A stretch of 51,513 nt of DNA from Mycobacterium helveticum (GTDB lineage: Bacteria > Actinomycetota > Actinomycetes > Mycobacteriales > Mycobacteriaceae), in assembly GCF_007714205.1 (NCBI RefSeq), contig NZ_VMQU01000021.1, forward strand, positions 1-51,513, in the 5' to 3' direction. The position numbers were made by a program, and so were the translations under genes. This document shows, piece by piece, positions 9,173 through 19,409 of the stretch; within the stretch, counting starts at the first letter, position 1, and each line of letters opens with the position of its first letter. The notes beneath the pieces were generated by a model, which saw only the letters and a program-made list of their open reading frames with translations, had not been told where the DNA came from and searched no databases.

Positions 9173-10378
9173 TCAGCCCAGCGGCGCGCTCGGGCTGAAG
9201 ACGACCGGCATCTTCTCCAGCCCGGACACGAAGTTGGCCGGCCGCAGCGGCAGCTCGGCATCCGAGGCCAGCCGCATGTCGGGAAGACGCTGCAGCAGCC
9301 GTGTCTGCATGATCGACAACTCCAGCCGGGCGAGCTGGTTGCCCAGGCAGAAGTGCGTCCCGAAGCCGAACGCCAGGTGGTTGTTCGGGTAGCGCTCGAT
9401 GTCGAAGCTCTCCGCATGCTCGAAGACCTTTTCGTCGAAGTTCGCCGACTCGAACAGCAGGATCATCTTCTCGCCCTGGCGCAGCGGCGTGCCGTGAAAC
9501 TCGGTGTCGGCGGTGATGGTGCGGGCCATATTCTTCACCGGCGCGGTCCAGCGCAGCATCTCCTCGATCGCGTTGGGCAGCATCGTCAGGTCGCCGGCCA
9601 GGCGCCGGTGCTGGTCGGGGTGCAGCAGCAGCTGCCGTGTCCCCCCGGACAGCGTGTGCCGCGTCGTCTCGTCGCCGCCGATCAGCAGCAGCAGCACCTC
9701 GGTGACGATCTGGTGGTCCTCCAGGCGTGCCCCTTCGACTTCCGCATGCACCAGGACGCTGACCAGGTCGTCGGTCGGTTCGGACTTGCGGGCCCCGATC
9801 ATGCCCATCATGTATTCGCTGTAGGCCGCGAAAGCGTCCATGGTGACCTGGAAATCCTCCTGCGCCGCGGTGCTGCTCAGGAAGCTGACCAGGTCGTCGG
9901 ACCACTTGAGGAACATCTTGCGTTCCTCGGGACGCACACCGAGCATGTCGCCGATGACCGCCATCGGCAGCGGCGCGGCGAGGTCCCAGACGAAGTCGCA
10001 CTCGCCGCGTTCGCACACCGCGTCGATCAGCGTGTCGCACAGCTCGACGATCTTGGACTCCTGGTCCTTCACGCGCTTGCGGGTGAAGCCGGAGTTGACG
10101 AGCTTGCGGCGCAACAGATGCTGCGGGTCGTCCATCTCGATCATCATCTCGACGCCGTCTTGATCGGGCCGGATGCCGCCGGCGTTCGAGAACAGCTCGG
10201 GGTTGCGCTCGGCGTCGATGACGGCCTGGTAGGTCGACGCGGCGGCCAGCCCGTTGCGGTCGCGGAAGACCGGTTCATTCTCCCGCATCCAGCGGTAGAC
10301 GGCCCGGGAGTCGCCCGCGTAGAACGCTCCGTCGGTCAGGTCGACATCCGGCCTGGTCCCTAATTCAACCGTGGTCAT
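9173..10378 (-). CDS. cyp142: CYP142 steroid C26/C27 monooxygenase
   Basis: This is a cytochrome P450 of 401 residues. The I-helix oxygen-activation motif is LIGGDETTR. The haem-binding loop is FGFGTHFCLGNQLARLE with Cys344 as iron ligand. CYP142 oxidises the terminal side-chain methyl of cholesterol/cholestenone to the carboxylic acid and acts as a back-up to CYP125. The ATG overlaps the stop of the upstream acetoacetate-decarboxylase-like gene as ATGA, so both come from the promoter at the 11102 KstR operator. Confidence 0.95.
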   Translation of the reverse strand: MTTVELGTRPDVDLTDGAFYAGDSRAVYRWMRENEPVFRDRNGLAAASTYQAVIDAERNPELFSNAGGIRPDQDGVEMMIEMDDPQHLLRRKLVNSGFTRKRVKDQESKIVELCDTLIDAVCERGECDFVWDLAAPLPMAVIGDMLGVRPEERKMFLKWSDDLVSFLSSTAAQEDFQVTMDAFAAYSEYMMGMIGARKSEPTDDLVSVLVHAEVEGARLEDHQIVTEVLLLLIGGDETTRHTLSGGTRQLLLHPDQHRRLAGDLTMLPNAIEEMLRWTAPVKNMARTITADTEFHGTPLRQGEKMILLFESANFDEKVFEHAESFDIERYPNNHLAFGFGTHFCLGNQLARLELSIMQTRLLQRLPDMRLASDAELPLRPANFVSGLEKMPVVFSPSAPLG

Positions 10379-11091
10379 GAGATCTCCTGCGCGTCACCGA
10401 ATGTCATTTGCACGTGGTCAGCCGAACTGGACAGTATCGCGCGCTTCGGAAGGCCCAGCGACGCCAGCTCTTTCGCGTAGGGGTGATCACCCAGCCGGAC
10501 ACGGACCCCACCGAATCGGGTGTGCACACCATCGAGGGTGTGCTCGAAGGCGGTCTCGCGGGTGACGCCGTCGCGGTGGGAGAAGCTGCGCTGCGCTTGG
10601 TGCCGCGGGGTCAGCCGCAACGGCAGGCCACGGCGGAACTCCATGCCGATCACCAGTTGCCCGTCCACACTGCAGTCGAATCCGAACTTGCGGCCCTCGC
10701 GCACGGTGAAGTCCGCCATGACCTTCGGGTAACCCCAGATCTTGGTTCCGGCTTCCAGCGTGAACGCCTGGTCGACGGGCAGGTGGTGGATGAAGGCGCC
10801 GGCCTCCCGCAGGGCGCGCGGCCCGGTCGCGCTCGACCCCGGCGGGTTGACCATCACGCTGGTGCCGAACTCGTGGTACCGGCCGAGGTCGCCGTCGATG
10901 TAGTGCATCAACATCAGCACCACGATCGCGCGCCCGGGCAGGTAGCGGCAGACCCGCAGGCCGCTGTAGTCGATCAGGCGCTGGGCCGCGTCGGCGTCCA
11001 CCGAGAACATCGCCATGCGCTGCGTCGCCTGACGGATCCGCACCGGCATGGTGAGCACGGTGCCCGCGATCGTGTGCTGCGAGGCTGTCAT
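10375..11091 (-). CDS. Acetoacetate-decarboxylase-like protein (Rv3519-like)
   Basis: The 238-residue protein resembles the acetoacetate decarboxylase fold family, for example in AGTKIWGYPKVMADF and VIGMEFRRG. I could not identify the Schiff-base lysine with certainty, so catalysis is unproven. The start is ATG 11091. Upstream on the coding strand the order is KstR operator, TAGATT (11103-11098), 6 nt, ATG, with no Shine-Dalgarno. This is the layout of a leaderless mRNA. It is co-transcribed with cyp142 through an ATGA overlap. Its place in the KstR regulon suggests a role with short steroid-derived acids or acyl-CoAs; the substrate is unknown. Confidence 0.82.
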   Translation of the reverse strand: MTASQHTIAGTVLTMPVRIRQATQRMAMFSVDADAAQRLIDYSGLRVCRYLPGRAIVVLMLMHYIDGDLGRYHEFGTSVMVNPPGSSATGPRALREAGAFIHHLPVDQAFTLEAGTKIWGYPKVMADFTVREGRKFGFDCSVDGQLVIGMEFRRGLPLRLTPRHQAQRSFSHRDGVTRETAFEHTLDGVHTRFGGVRVRLGDHPYAKELASLGLPKRAILSSSADHVQMTFGDAQEIS

Positions 11092-11101
11092 CGGGCCAAT
11101 C

Positions 11102-11115
11102 TAGAACGTGTTCTA
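11102..11115. promoter_or_regulatory. KstR operator upstream of the Rv3519-like gene and cyp142
   Basis: TAGAACGTGTTCTA is a perfect KstR-type palindrome. On the minus strand its last TA is also the first TA of the -10 hexamer TAGATT, 6 nt before the start codon at 11091. Confidence 0.92.
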
Positions 11116-11134
11116 TTCCTTGGGCAAGCTCCGG

Positions 11135-12175
11135 CTAGATCAGCGTGGCGAGCTCGCGGACCTGCTCTGCATCGCGGCCGTTCACGACCATCATGGTGAC
11201 GCCCGCGGCCTCCCAGACCTTGACCTGCTTACGCGCGTAGTCCAGGTCGCCGACGATCGCGGCGTCGTCGACCAGCTCGTCGGGGATGATCTCGGCGGCT
11301 CGTTCTTTGCCGTCCTTTTGTCCACTGCGGAAGAGCTTGGTCACGTCGTCGACCACGTCGGCGTACCCCATCCGGCGGTACACGTCGGCGTGGAAGTTGG
11401 TGTCCTCGGCACCCATGCCGCCCATGTAGAGGGCCAGATAGGGCTTCATCGCCGCGAAGGCGGCGCCGCGGTCGTCGGTGATGACGATGGTCGCGGTCGC
11501 GCAGATCTCGAAGTCCTCGCGGCTGCGGCGCGCGCCGGGCCGGGCGAATCCCTCGTCGAGCCATTCGTTGTAGGTGTCGGCCATCCGCGGCGTGTAGAAG
11601 ATCGGCAGCCAGCCGTCGCAGACCTCGGCGGCCAGCGCGATGTTCTTCGGCCCCTCGGCGCCCAGCATGACGGGGATGTCCGCGCGGCGCGGATGGGTGA
11701 TGGGTTTGAGGGCCTTGCCCAGGCCGGTCGTCCCCTCTCCGGTCAACGGCAACGGGTAGTGGGGTCCGGCGCTGGTCACCGGTTTCTCGCGCGCCCACAC
11801 CTGCCGCAGGATGTCGATGTACTCGCGGGTTCGGGCCAGCGGCTTGGGGAACTTCTGGCCGTACCAGCCCTCCACAACCTGCGGGCCGGAGACGCCGAGT
11901 CCCAGGATGTGCCGGCCACCGGACAGGTGGTCGAGGGTCAGCGCGGCCATCGCGCAGGCCGTCGGGGTGCGCGCGGACAGCTGCACCACCGAGGTGCCCA
12001 GCCGCACCCGCTGCGTCGACGAGCCCAACCACGCCAGGGGCGTGTAGGCGTCGGATCCCCACGCTTCGGCGGTGAACACCGCGTCGAACCCGGCTTCCTC
12101 TGCCGCGGCCACGAGCTCGGCGTGGTTCTCCGGCGGCTGAGCGCCCCAATACCCCAGCTGCAACCCCAGTTTCAT
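11135..12175 (-). CDS. F420-dependent LLM-class oxidoreductase (Rv3520c-like)
   Basis: The 346-residue protein is of the luciferase-like monooxygenase fold. It begins MKLGLQLGYWGAQPPENH and has VRLGTSVVQLSARTPTACAM and GRHILGLGVSGPQVVEGWYG, typical of coenzyme-F420-dependent members. It matches Rv3520c in length. The product is cytosolic and the substrate, probably steroid-related, is unknown. A GGAAGGG lies about 8 nt before the ATG, so this gene has a normal leader of about 40 nt from the promoter next to the 12229 KstR operator. It is divergent from the DUF35 gene. Confidence 0.88.
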   Translation of the reverse strand: MKLGLQLGYWGAQPPENHAELVAAAEEAGFDAVFTAEAWGSDAYTPLAWLGSSTQRVRLGTSVVQLSARTPTACAMAALTLDHLSGGRHILGLGVSGPQVVEGWYGQKFPKPLARTREYIDILRQVWAREKPVTSAGPHYPLPLTGEGTTGLGKALKPITHPRRADIPVMLGAEGPKNIALAAEVCDGWLPIFYTPRMADTYNEWLDEGFARPGARRSREDFEICATATIVITDDRGAAFAAMKPYLALYMGGMGAEDTNFHADVYRRMGYADVVDDVTKLFRSGQKDGKERAAEIIPDELVDDAAIVGDLDYARKQVKVWEAAGVTMMVVNGRDAEQVRELATLI

Positions 12176-12228
12176 GTCTCTGCCCTTCCCGCGGCCGACC
12201 CGACAAAAGAAAAATTTGAATCCGTTGT

Positions 12229-12242
12229 TAGAACCTGTTCTA
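12229..12242. promoter_or_regulatory. KstR operator between the F420 oxidoreductase and the DUF35-ltp4-ltp3 operon
   Basis: TAGAACCTGTTCTA fits TNNAACNNGTTNNA exactly. It is placed between divergent genes. Rightward it ends 9 nt before the GTG start at 12252. Confidence 0.92.
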
Positions 12243-12251
12243 CTCGATGGC

Positions 12252-13259
12252 GTGACAGCCAGTCCGAGTAGCCCGACCTTGATCGATCACCCCGAACCAC
12301 CGCTTTCCGCGCCACTGACGTTGTCTTTCGACTACACCCGTTCGGTGGGTCCCACGCTGAGCAAGTTCTTCACCGCGCTGCGTGAACGCCACATCCTGGG
12401 GGTGCGCGGATCCGATGGTCGGGTGCACGTACCGCCGGCGGAATATGACCCGGTCACCTATGAGCCGCTGGGCGAGATGGTACCGGTGTCGGCCGTGGGC
12501 ACCGTCGTGTCCTGGACGTGGCAGCCCGAACCGCTGGAAGGCCAGCCGCTGGACCGACCGTTCGCCTGGGCGCTGATCAAGCTCGACGGTGCCGACACGC
12601 CCCTGATGCATGCGGTCGATGCGGGCAGTTCCGACGCGATCCGCACCGGCGCGCGGGTGCACGTGCACTGGGCCGACGAGACGGTGGGCGCCATCACCGA
12701 CATCGCGTACTTCGCGCTGGGCGGGGAAGCCGAACCCGTGACCGAACAGCCGCGGGGCGAACAGGATCCGGTCACCATGATCGTCACGCCGATCTCGCTG
12801 ACGATCCAGCACACCGCCTCCCACGAGGAGAGCGCCTACCTGCGGGCCATCGCCGGGGGCAAGCTGCTCGGCGCGCGGACCAGGAGCGCCGACGGCGCGC
12901 AAGGGAAGGTCTACTTCCCGCCGCACGGCGCCGACCCGGCCACCGGCCTGGCGACCTCGGAGTTCGTCGAGCTGCCCGACAAGGGCACGGTCACGACGTT
13001 CGCGATCATCAACATCCCGTTCCAGGGCCAGCGGATCAAGCCGCCCTACGTGGCGGCCTACGTGCTGCTCGACGGTGCCGACATCCCGTTCCTGCATCTG
13101 GTTGCCGACATCGACGCGCACGAGGTGCGGATGGGCATGCGGGTGGAAGCGGTGTGGAGGCCCCGCGAGGAGTGGGGCTTCGGGATCGACAACATCGAGT
13201 ACTTCCGGCCGACCGGGGAGCCCGACGCCGACTACGACACCTACAAGCACCACCTGTAA
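12252..13259 (+). CDS. Tandem DUF35 OB-fold protein (Rv3521-like)
   Basis: The 335-residue protein consists of two DUF35-like halves. Each has the acyl-CoA-associated OB-fold pattern: VSAVGTVVSWTW...PFAWALIKLDGADTPLMHAVD in the first, and GTVTTFAIINIPF...VAAYVLLDGADIPFLHLV in the second. The four-Cys zinc ribbon common in DUF35 proteins is absent from both halves. DUF35 proteins partner Ltp-type aldolases (ChsH2 with Ltp2), and this gene is directly followed by ltp4 and ltp3, so it is probably their partner subunit. GTG 12252 is the first in-frame start after the operator. No Shine-Dalgarno is seen, and a later start is possible. Confidence 0.82.
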   Translation: MTASPSSPTLIDHPEPPLSAPLTLSFDYTRSVGPTLSKFFTALRERHILGVRGSDGRVHVPPAEYDPVTYEPLGEMVPVSAVGTVVSWTWQPEPLEGQPLDRPFAWALIKLDGADTPLMHAVDAGSSDAIRTGARVHVHWADETVGAITDIAYFALGGEAEPVTEQPRGEQDPVTMIVTPISLTIQHTASHEESAYLRAIAGGKLLGARTRSADGAQGKVYFPPHGADPATGLATSEFVELPDKGTVTTFAIINIPFQGQRIKPPYVAAYVLLDGADIPFLHLVADIDAHEVRMGMRVEAVWRPREEWGFGIDNIEYFRPTGEPDADYDTYKHHL

Positions 13260-13273
13260 AGGGCCTACTTTTC

Positions 13274-14337
13274 ATGAGTGAACGCAACGTAGCGGTGGTC
13301 GGCTTTGCCCACGCTCCGCATGTCCGTCGCACCGACGGCACCACCAACGGGGTCGAGATGCTGATGCCGTGTTTCGCCCAGCTCTACGAAGACCTCGGGA
13401 TCACCCAGGCCGACATCGGCTTCTGGTGTTCGGGTTCTTCGGATTACCTTGCCGGGCGGGCGTTTTCGTTCATCTCCGCGATCGACTCGATCGGCGCCGT
13501 GCCGCCGATCAACGAGTCGCACGTGGAGATGGACGCGGCGTGGGCGCTCTACGAGGCCTACATCAAGATCCTGACCGGTGAGGTCGACACCGCGCTGGTG
13601 TACGGCTTCGGGAAGTCCTCGGCCGGTGTCCTGCGCCGTATCCTGTCGCGCCAGACCGACCCCTACACCGTCGCCCCGCTGTGGCCCGATTCGGTGTCGA
13701 TGGCCGGACTGCAGGCCCGCATGGGCCTCGACGCCGGCAAGTGGGACGAAACCCAGATGGCGCGCGTGGCGCTGGATTCCTTCGCGAACGCCCCCCGGGT
13801 GGACTCGGTCGAGCCGCCGGCCAGCCTGGACGACCTGCTCGAGCGGCCGTTCTTCGCCGACCCGCTGCGGCGCCACGACATCGCACCGATCACCGACGGG
13901 GCGGCGGCGATCGTGCTGGCGGCCGACGACCGGGCGCGCGAGCTGCGGGAAAACCCGGCCTGGATCACCGGGATCGAGCACCGCATCGAATCCCCGATCC
14001 TGGGCGCACGCGACCTCACCGCATCGCGGTCGACCACGGCGGCGGCCAGGGCGGCCAGCGCCGGCCGCGTCCACAACATCGAGGTGGCCGAGATCTGTGC
14101 GCCCTTCACCCACCAGCACCTGATCCTCGCGGAGGCGATCCGGCTGCCGGGGAAGACGAAAGTCAATCCGTCCGGTGGCGCGCTGGCCGCCAACCCGATG
14201 TTCGTCGCCGGCCTGGAGCGCATCGGCTTTGCGGCACAACACATCTGGAACGGCTCGGCCGGGCGGGTGCTGGCGCATGCCACCAGCGGGCCCGCACTGC
14301 AACAGAACCTGGTCGCGGTCATGGAAGGGAAGAACTG

Positions 14338-14338
<1 letters not shown>
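13274..14338 (+). CDS. ltp4: Ltp4, thiolase-fold lipid-transfer / steroid aldolase
   Basis: The 354-residue product, the same length as M. tuberculosis Ltp4 (Rv3522), has the thiolase-like SCP-x fold without a clear thiolase nucleophile segment. It contains PITDGAAAIVLAADD and NPSGGALAANPMFVAGLERI. Related proteins (Ltp2, Ltp3/Ltp4 and Sal of other actinobacteria) catalyse retro-aldol removal of side-chain units, and Ltp3/4 are linked to C-24-branched sterols. ATG 13274 is chosen because similarity starts at MSERNVAVVGFAHAP. The stop overlaps the ltp3 start by one base (TGATG). Confidence 0.92.
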
Positions 14339-15524
<1,186 letters not shown>

Positions 15525-15528
<4 letters not shown>

Positions 15529-15932
15529 GCGAGCACCCCGCTCACGAAGCCGGCCGGCGCTCGCGCGAGGCGGTCATCGCCAGGGACAAGCACGCGTGGC
15601 TCGCGGTGTTCGCCGAGGACGCCGTCGTCGAGGACCCGATCGGCCCGTCGGCCTTCGACCCGGAGGGCAAGGGGCACCGGGGGCGCGACGCGATCTCGGC
15701 GTTCTGGGACAAGGCCATCGCCCCCACCACCAGGATCGAGTTCGCCTTTCGCGACACCTACCAATGCGGCAACGAGGAGGCCAACGTCGGGCACATCCTC
15801 ATCACCACGGGTGATTACCAGGTGACCGCGGAAGGCGTCTTCACCTACAAGGCGAACGACGAGGGCAAAATGGTGGCCTTGCGGGCCTACTGGGAGACGG
15901 ACCGGGCCGCGGCGAGCGTCCGCAAGGTCTAG
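15525..15932 (+). CDS. SnoaL / NTF2-like small protein
   Basis: The 135-residue protein is of the NTF2-like (SnoaL, ketosteroid-isomerase-type) cone fold. It contains AVFAEDAVVEDPIGPSAFDPEGKGHRGRDAISAFW and ends in an ALRAYWETDRA strand. The GTG overlaps the ltp3 stop as GTGA, so it is the last gene of the KstR-controlled operon. It could be a steroid isomerase, hydratase or binding protein; the acidic residues needed for ketosteroid isomerase cannot be assigned with certainty. M. tuberculosis has the unrelated membrane protein Rv3524 at this place. Its stop overlaps the convergent gamma-carbonic-anhydrase stop by 3 to 4 bases. Confidence 0.83.
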
Positions 15933-16453
15933 ATCGGTTCCAGCCCGGCCAGGTGCCGCTGCGCCAGATCCCGATAGGCCTGCGGGTTCAGGTTGACCCA
16001 CATCTCGGCACCCGTACCGGCGACCGGCCCCTTGACCTGGGCCGGCGCGCCGACGGCCAGCATGCCGGCCGGAATCTGGGTGCCGGCCGTCACCAGCGAG
16101 TGGGCCGCGACCAGGCTGCGCGCCCCGATGACCGCGCCGTCGAGGAGCGTGGCGTGGTTGGCGATCAGCGCCTCGGGCCCGACGTGGACGCCGTGGATGA
16201 CGCACAGGTGCGCGACCGTCGCGCCCGGCCCGATGTCCACGGGGATGCCGGGCGGCGCGTGCAACACCGACCCGTCCTGCACGTTGGCGGCCTCCCGCAC
16301 GACGATCGGGCCGTAGTCGCCGCGCAGCACGGCGTTGAACCACACCGACGCCCCAGCCTCGACCGTGACGTCGCCGATCAGGGTGGCCGTCGGCGCCACG
16401 AACGCGGTGGGGTGGACCCGGGGCGCGCGGCCCTCGAAAGAAAATAGCGGCAT
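15929..16453 (-). CDS. Gamma-carbonic anhydrase family protein (Rv3525c-like)
   Basis: The 174-residue product, identical in length to Rv3525c, is a left-handed beta-helix protein with hexapeptide repeats. His65 (SVLH), His82 and His87 (AHLCVIHG) fit the zinc ligands of gamma-class carbonic anhydrases, and LRGD precedes NVQDG as usual. ATG 16453 is preferred over the longer frame to 16483 because similarity begins at MPLFSFEGR. It is divergent from kshA and shares its KstR operator, so it is probably sterol-induced. Whether it hydrates CO2 or binds an acyl-CoA is unknown. Confidence 0.88.
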   Translation of the reverse strand: MPLFSFEGRAPRVHPTAFVAPTATLIGDVTVEAGASVWFNAVLRGDYGPIVVREAANVQDGSVLHAPPGIPVDIGPGATVAHLCVIHGVHVGPEALIANHATLLDGAVIGARSLVAAHSLVTAGTQIPAGMLAVGAPAQVKGPVAGTGAEMWVNLNPQAYRDLAQRHLAGLEPI

Positions 16454-16537
16454 CCGCTCAGCTATACGCCCCGAGATGAACATTTCCGGGGAATTCGGCG
16501 CCAGACCCGCCGTCGTTGCGCACGGCCGACGTAAAAC

Positions 16538-16551
16538 TGTAACGTGTTCTA
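16538..16551. promoter_or_regulatory. KstR operator between the gamma-carbonic anhydrase gene and kshA
   Basis: TGTAACGTGTTCTA fits the KstR pattern. Rightward, TAACGT inside it (16540-16545) is a possible -10, giving kshA a leader of about 47 nt. Leftward, TACAGT is a candidate. Confidence 0.9.
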
Positions 16552-16598
16552 GTTAGAGGCCAGTGAGGAGTTTCAGGCCGGCGAGTTGGAGGTGACAG

Positions 16599-17774
16599 GT
16601 GACTACCGACACCAATGCGGTCGGCATCCGGGAGATCGATTCCGGCGCATTGCCGACCAGGTACGCCCGCGGCTGGCACTGCCTGGGCGTCGCGAAGGAC
16701 TACCTGGACGGGAAGCCGCATGCGGTGCAGGCGTTCGGCACCAAGCTGGTGGTGTTCGCCGACGCCCGGGGTGAGGTCACGGTTCTCGACGCCTACTGCC
16801 GGCACATGGGCGGCGACCTGTCGGAGGGCACGATCAAGGGCGACGCGGTCGCCTGCCCCTTCCACGACTGGCGCTGGGGCGGCGACGGGCGCTGCAAGCT
16901 GGTGCCGTACGCCAAGCGCACGCCGAAGACGGCGCGCACCCGGGCCTGGACGACCGACGTGCGCGGCGGCCTGCTGTTCGTCTGGCACGACCACGAGGGC
17001 AATCCGCCCGACCCCGCGGTCCGGATTCCCGACATCCCCGAAGCCGCCAGCGACGAATGGACGGACTGGCGGTGGAACAGCATCCTCATCGAGGGATCGA
17101 ACTGCCGCGACATCATCGACAACGTCACCGACATGGCGCACTTCTTCTATATCCATTTCGGCCTGCCGACGTACTTCAAGAACGTGTTCGAGGGCCACAT
17201 CGCCTCGCAGTACCTGCACAACGTCGGCCGTCCGGACGTCAGCGACCTGGGAACGTCCTACGGCGAGGCGCACCTGGACTCCGAGGCGTCCTACTTCGGG
17301 CCGTCGTTCATGATCAACTGGCTGCACAACAGCTACGGCGGCTACAAGGCCGAGTCGATCCTGATCAACTGCCACTACCCGGTGACGCAGAACTCCTTCG
17401 TGCTGCAGTGGGGTGTCGTCGTCGAAAAGCCCAAGGGCATGGACGAGGCCATGACCGACAAGCTGTCCAAGACGTTCACCGAGGGCGTCAGCAAGGGCTT
17501 CCTGCAGGATGTCGAGATCTGGAAGCACAAGACCAGGATCGACAACCCGCTGCTGGTCGAGGAGGACGGCGCCGTCTACCAGTTGCGCCGCTGGTACCAG
17601 CAGTTCTACGTCGACGTCGCCGACATCAAGCCGGAGATGGTCGAACGGTTCGAGATCGAGGTGGACACCACCCGCGCCAACGAATACTGGAACGCCGAGG
17701 TGCAGGAGAATCTCAAGACCAAAGAGGCCGGCGCCGAACCCGTTTCAGGCGACGTGCCCGCCGGGCAACACTGA
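16599..17774 (+). CDS. kshA: KshA, oxygenase component of 3-ketosteroid 9-alpha-hydroxylase
   Basis: This is a Rieske non-haem iron oxygenase of 391 residues. The [2Fe-2S] ligands are Cys67/His69 (CRH) and Cys86/His89 (CPFH). The mononuclear iron site includes His181 and His186 in NVTDMAHFFYIHF. With its reductase KshB, encoded elsewhere, it hydroxylates C9 of ADD/AD, leading with KstD to opening of ring B. The GTG start has a strong GGAGG (16588-16592) 6 nt upstream. It is controlled by the KstR operator at 16538. Confidence 0.97.
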   Translation: MTTDTNAVGIREIDSGALPTRYARGWHCLGVAKDYLDGKPHAVQAFGTKLVVFADARGEVTVLDAYCRHMGGDLSEGTIKGDAVACPFHDWRWGGDGRCKLVPYAKRTPKTARTRAWTTDVRGGLLFVWHDHEGNPPDPAVRIPDIPEAASDEWTDWRWNSILIEGSNCRDIIDNVTDMAHFFYIHFGLPTYFKNVFEGHIASQYLHNVGRPDVSDLGTSYGEAHLDSEASYFGPSFMINWLHNSYGGYKAESILINCHYPVTQNSFVLQWGVVVEKPKGMDEAMTDKLSKTFTEGVSKGFLQDVEIWKHKTRIDNPLLVEEDGAVYQLRRWYQQFYVDVADIKPEMVERFEIEVDTTRANEYWNAEVQENLKTKEAGAEPVSGDVPAGQH

Positions 17775-17781
17775 AGCGAAC

Positions 17782-18234
17782 GTGCCGGACGACCACCCCG
17801 CGGTACCCGACGTCGATCGGCTCGCCCGATCGATGCTGTCGCTGCGCGGTGACGGCCACGACCACCCCCACAAGCCCGCCGGTCCGGGAAACGGTAACGA
17901 CTCGTGGTCGAAGTCAAGGGATTTCAGCGACGATCCGCGGCGTGCCGCCGCGGTTGCCGAGGCCAGCCGCGCCGACCGGGAGCGCTACCTGAGCTCGGGG
18001 CTGCGCCCGGTGAACTGCCGGTTCTGCCATGTGACGGTGAACGTCAGGCGGCCCGGGCCGGGCCACACCGCGGTCCAGTGGACCACCGAGGCGTCGCAGC
18101 GTTGCGCGTATTTCGCCGAGATCCGGTGCTCCGGCGGGGATCCCGCACGCACCCGGTCGTGCCCCAAGCTCGGCGACAGCATCGAGCACGCCGTCGCCGA
18201 AGGCTACCTCGACGCATCCCCCGACGAGGACTGA
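17782..18234 (+). CDS. Rv3527-like conserved protein with cysteine clusters
   Basis: The 150-residue protein is nearly the same length as Rv3527. The first 60 residues look disordered and polar. The C-terminal half has NCRFCHVTV, CAYFAEIRCSGG and TRSCPKLGDSIEHA, giving six cysteines in CxxC-like spacing that could hold a metal. It starts 7 nt after kshA and so is in the same operon. The function is not recognised. It might be a small zinc- or iron-binding accessory protein for KshA, which is inference from position only. Confidence 0.8.
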   Translation: MPDDHPAVPDVDRLARSMLSLRGDGHDHPHKPAGPGNGNDSWSKSRDFSDDPRRAAAVAEASRADRERYLSSGLRPVNCRFCHVTVNVRRPGPGHTAVQWTTEASQRCAYFAEIRCSGGDPARTRSCPKLGDSIEHAVAEGYLDASPDED

Positions 18235-18254
18235 GTTCGCGTCCACACCGGCCG

Positions 18255-19409
18255 CTACAGCCCCGCGAACCGCTCCCTGACCGACTCCTCCGTGAGCCCG
18301 TAGTCGGCGAGCGAGTACGTGTGCTTGGGCGCCCGCTCGCCCGACTGGCTCTCGGCGTGGCTGGCCTCCATGGCCGCGCGCGCGTCGTCGGTCAGCGTGA
18401 TACCGAAGTGCCGGTAGACGTCGGCCACGGTGCCCAGGGGGTCGGCGATCAGGTCGCGGTAGTCGACGTCGTAGAACTGGGCCGGGTCGTATTTGGCGCG
18501 CGCGGTGTTGAACCGCTGCAGCCCGCGCGACCAGGTGTCCATCGCGTCGGCGCCGATCCGGGCGCCGGCGAACGTCGTCGACCAGCCCTCGGCGGTGCGC
18601 TGGGCCAGCGAGCACATCGACGCCATGATCGTCTCGACCGGGCGTCGCGTCTGGATCACCAGCGCGTCGGGGTAGGTGGCCATCAACGCGTCCAGCGCGA
18701 ACAGATGGCTGGGATTCTTCAGCACCCAGCGCTTGTCGGCGTCGTTGAGCCCGATCAGCTGAAGGTTCTTGCGGTGCCGCCGATATGACGGCGTCCAATC
18801 CTGCTGCGCAAGCCATTTCGCGTAGCTCGGCAGGTGCGCCAGCGTCTCGTAGGACACCGAGTGCAGCGACTGTCGCAGCAGCTGCCAGCACTCCTCCAGC
18901 TCGTAGGCGGCCATGAAATGCAGGCCGGTGTAGCCGGGGTTCTCCCGGTGGTGCCGGGTGAACTGGTCGTCGAGCTGGCGGTAGAACGGGTTGGACTCCC
19001 AGGTGTCGCGCGGCGGGCGTGGCTGCGGGAATTCGGCGAGCCACATGTGCAGGCCCTGGTGGGCCGGGTCGGAGCCGAGCAGCCGGTGCAGGGCCGTCGT
19101 CCCGGTGCGCACCAGCCCGGTGACGAAGATCGGGCGTTCGATGACGACGTCGGCGTGCTGGGGGTACTGCTTCCACGCGGATTCCGACAGCAGCCGGGCC
19201 ACCAGCGCGCCCCGCAGGAAGAACCGATTCATCTTGCTGCCCAGCACGGTCAGGTCGGCCTCGCGTTTGTAGGAGTCCAGCAACACGCCCAGCGCTTCGC
19301 GATAGTTGTCGTCGTCGGCGCCGAAGTCGTCGAGCCCCACCAGTTTGGTGGCCGAGGCGTGCAGCTCCTCGACGGTGCCGATATCGGTCCGGTCGGTGCC
19401 GCCGGTCAT
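18255..19409 (-). CDS. Sulfotransferase family protein (Rv3529c-like)
   Basis: The 384-residue product, identical in length to Rv3529c, is a sulfotransferase-fold protein. The 5'-PSB loop is PIFVTGLVRTGTTALHRLL near residue 85, and the 3'-PB-like segment is IQTRRPVETIMASMCSL. The ATG at 19409 is chosen because similarity begins at MTGGTDRTDIGTVEEL. The open frame that runs upstream to 20246 is an out-of-frame reading of the SDR gene. It overlaps the SDR stop by one base (TGATG). It probably belongs to the KstR-controlled unit starting at 21333. The acceptor substrate is unknown. Confidence 0.9.
   Translation of the reverse strand: MTGGTDRTDIGTVEELHASATKLVGLDDFGADDDNYREALGVLLDSYKREADLTVLGSKMNRFFLRGALVARLLSESAWKQYPQHADVVIERPIFVTGLVRTGTTALHRLLGSDPAHQGLHMWLAEFPQPRPPRDTWESNPFYRQLDDQFTRHHRENPGYTGLHFMAAYELEECWQLLRQSLHSVSYETLAHLPSYAKWLAQQDWTPSYRRHRKNLQLIGLNDADKRWVLKNPSHLFALDALMATYPDALVIQTRRPVETIMASMCSLAQRTAEGWSTTFAGARIGADAMDTWSRGLQRFNTARAKYDPAQFYDVDYRDLIADPLGTVADVYRHFGITLTDDARAAMEASHAESQSGERAPKHTYSLADYGLTEESVRERFAGL

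Noticed and set aside
12518..13273. Upstream extension of the ltp4 frame
   Set aside because: It is an out-of-frame reading of the DUF35 gene; ltp4 begins at ATG 13274.
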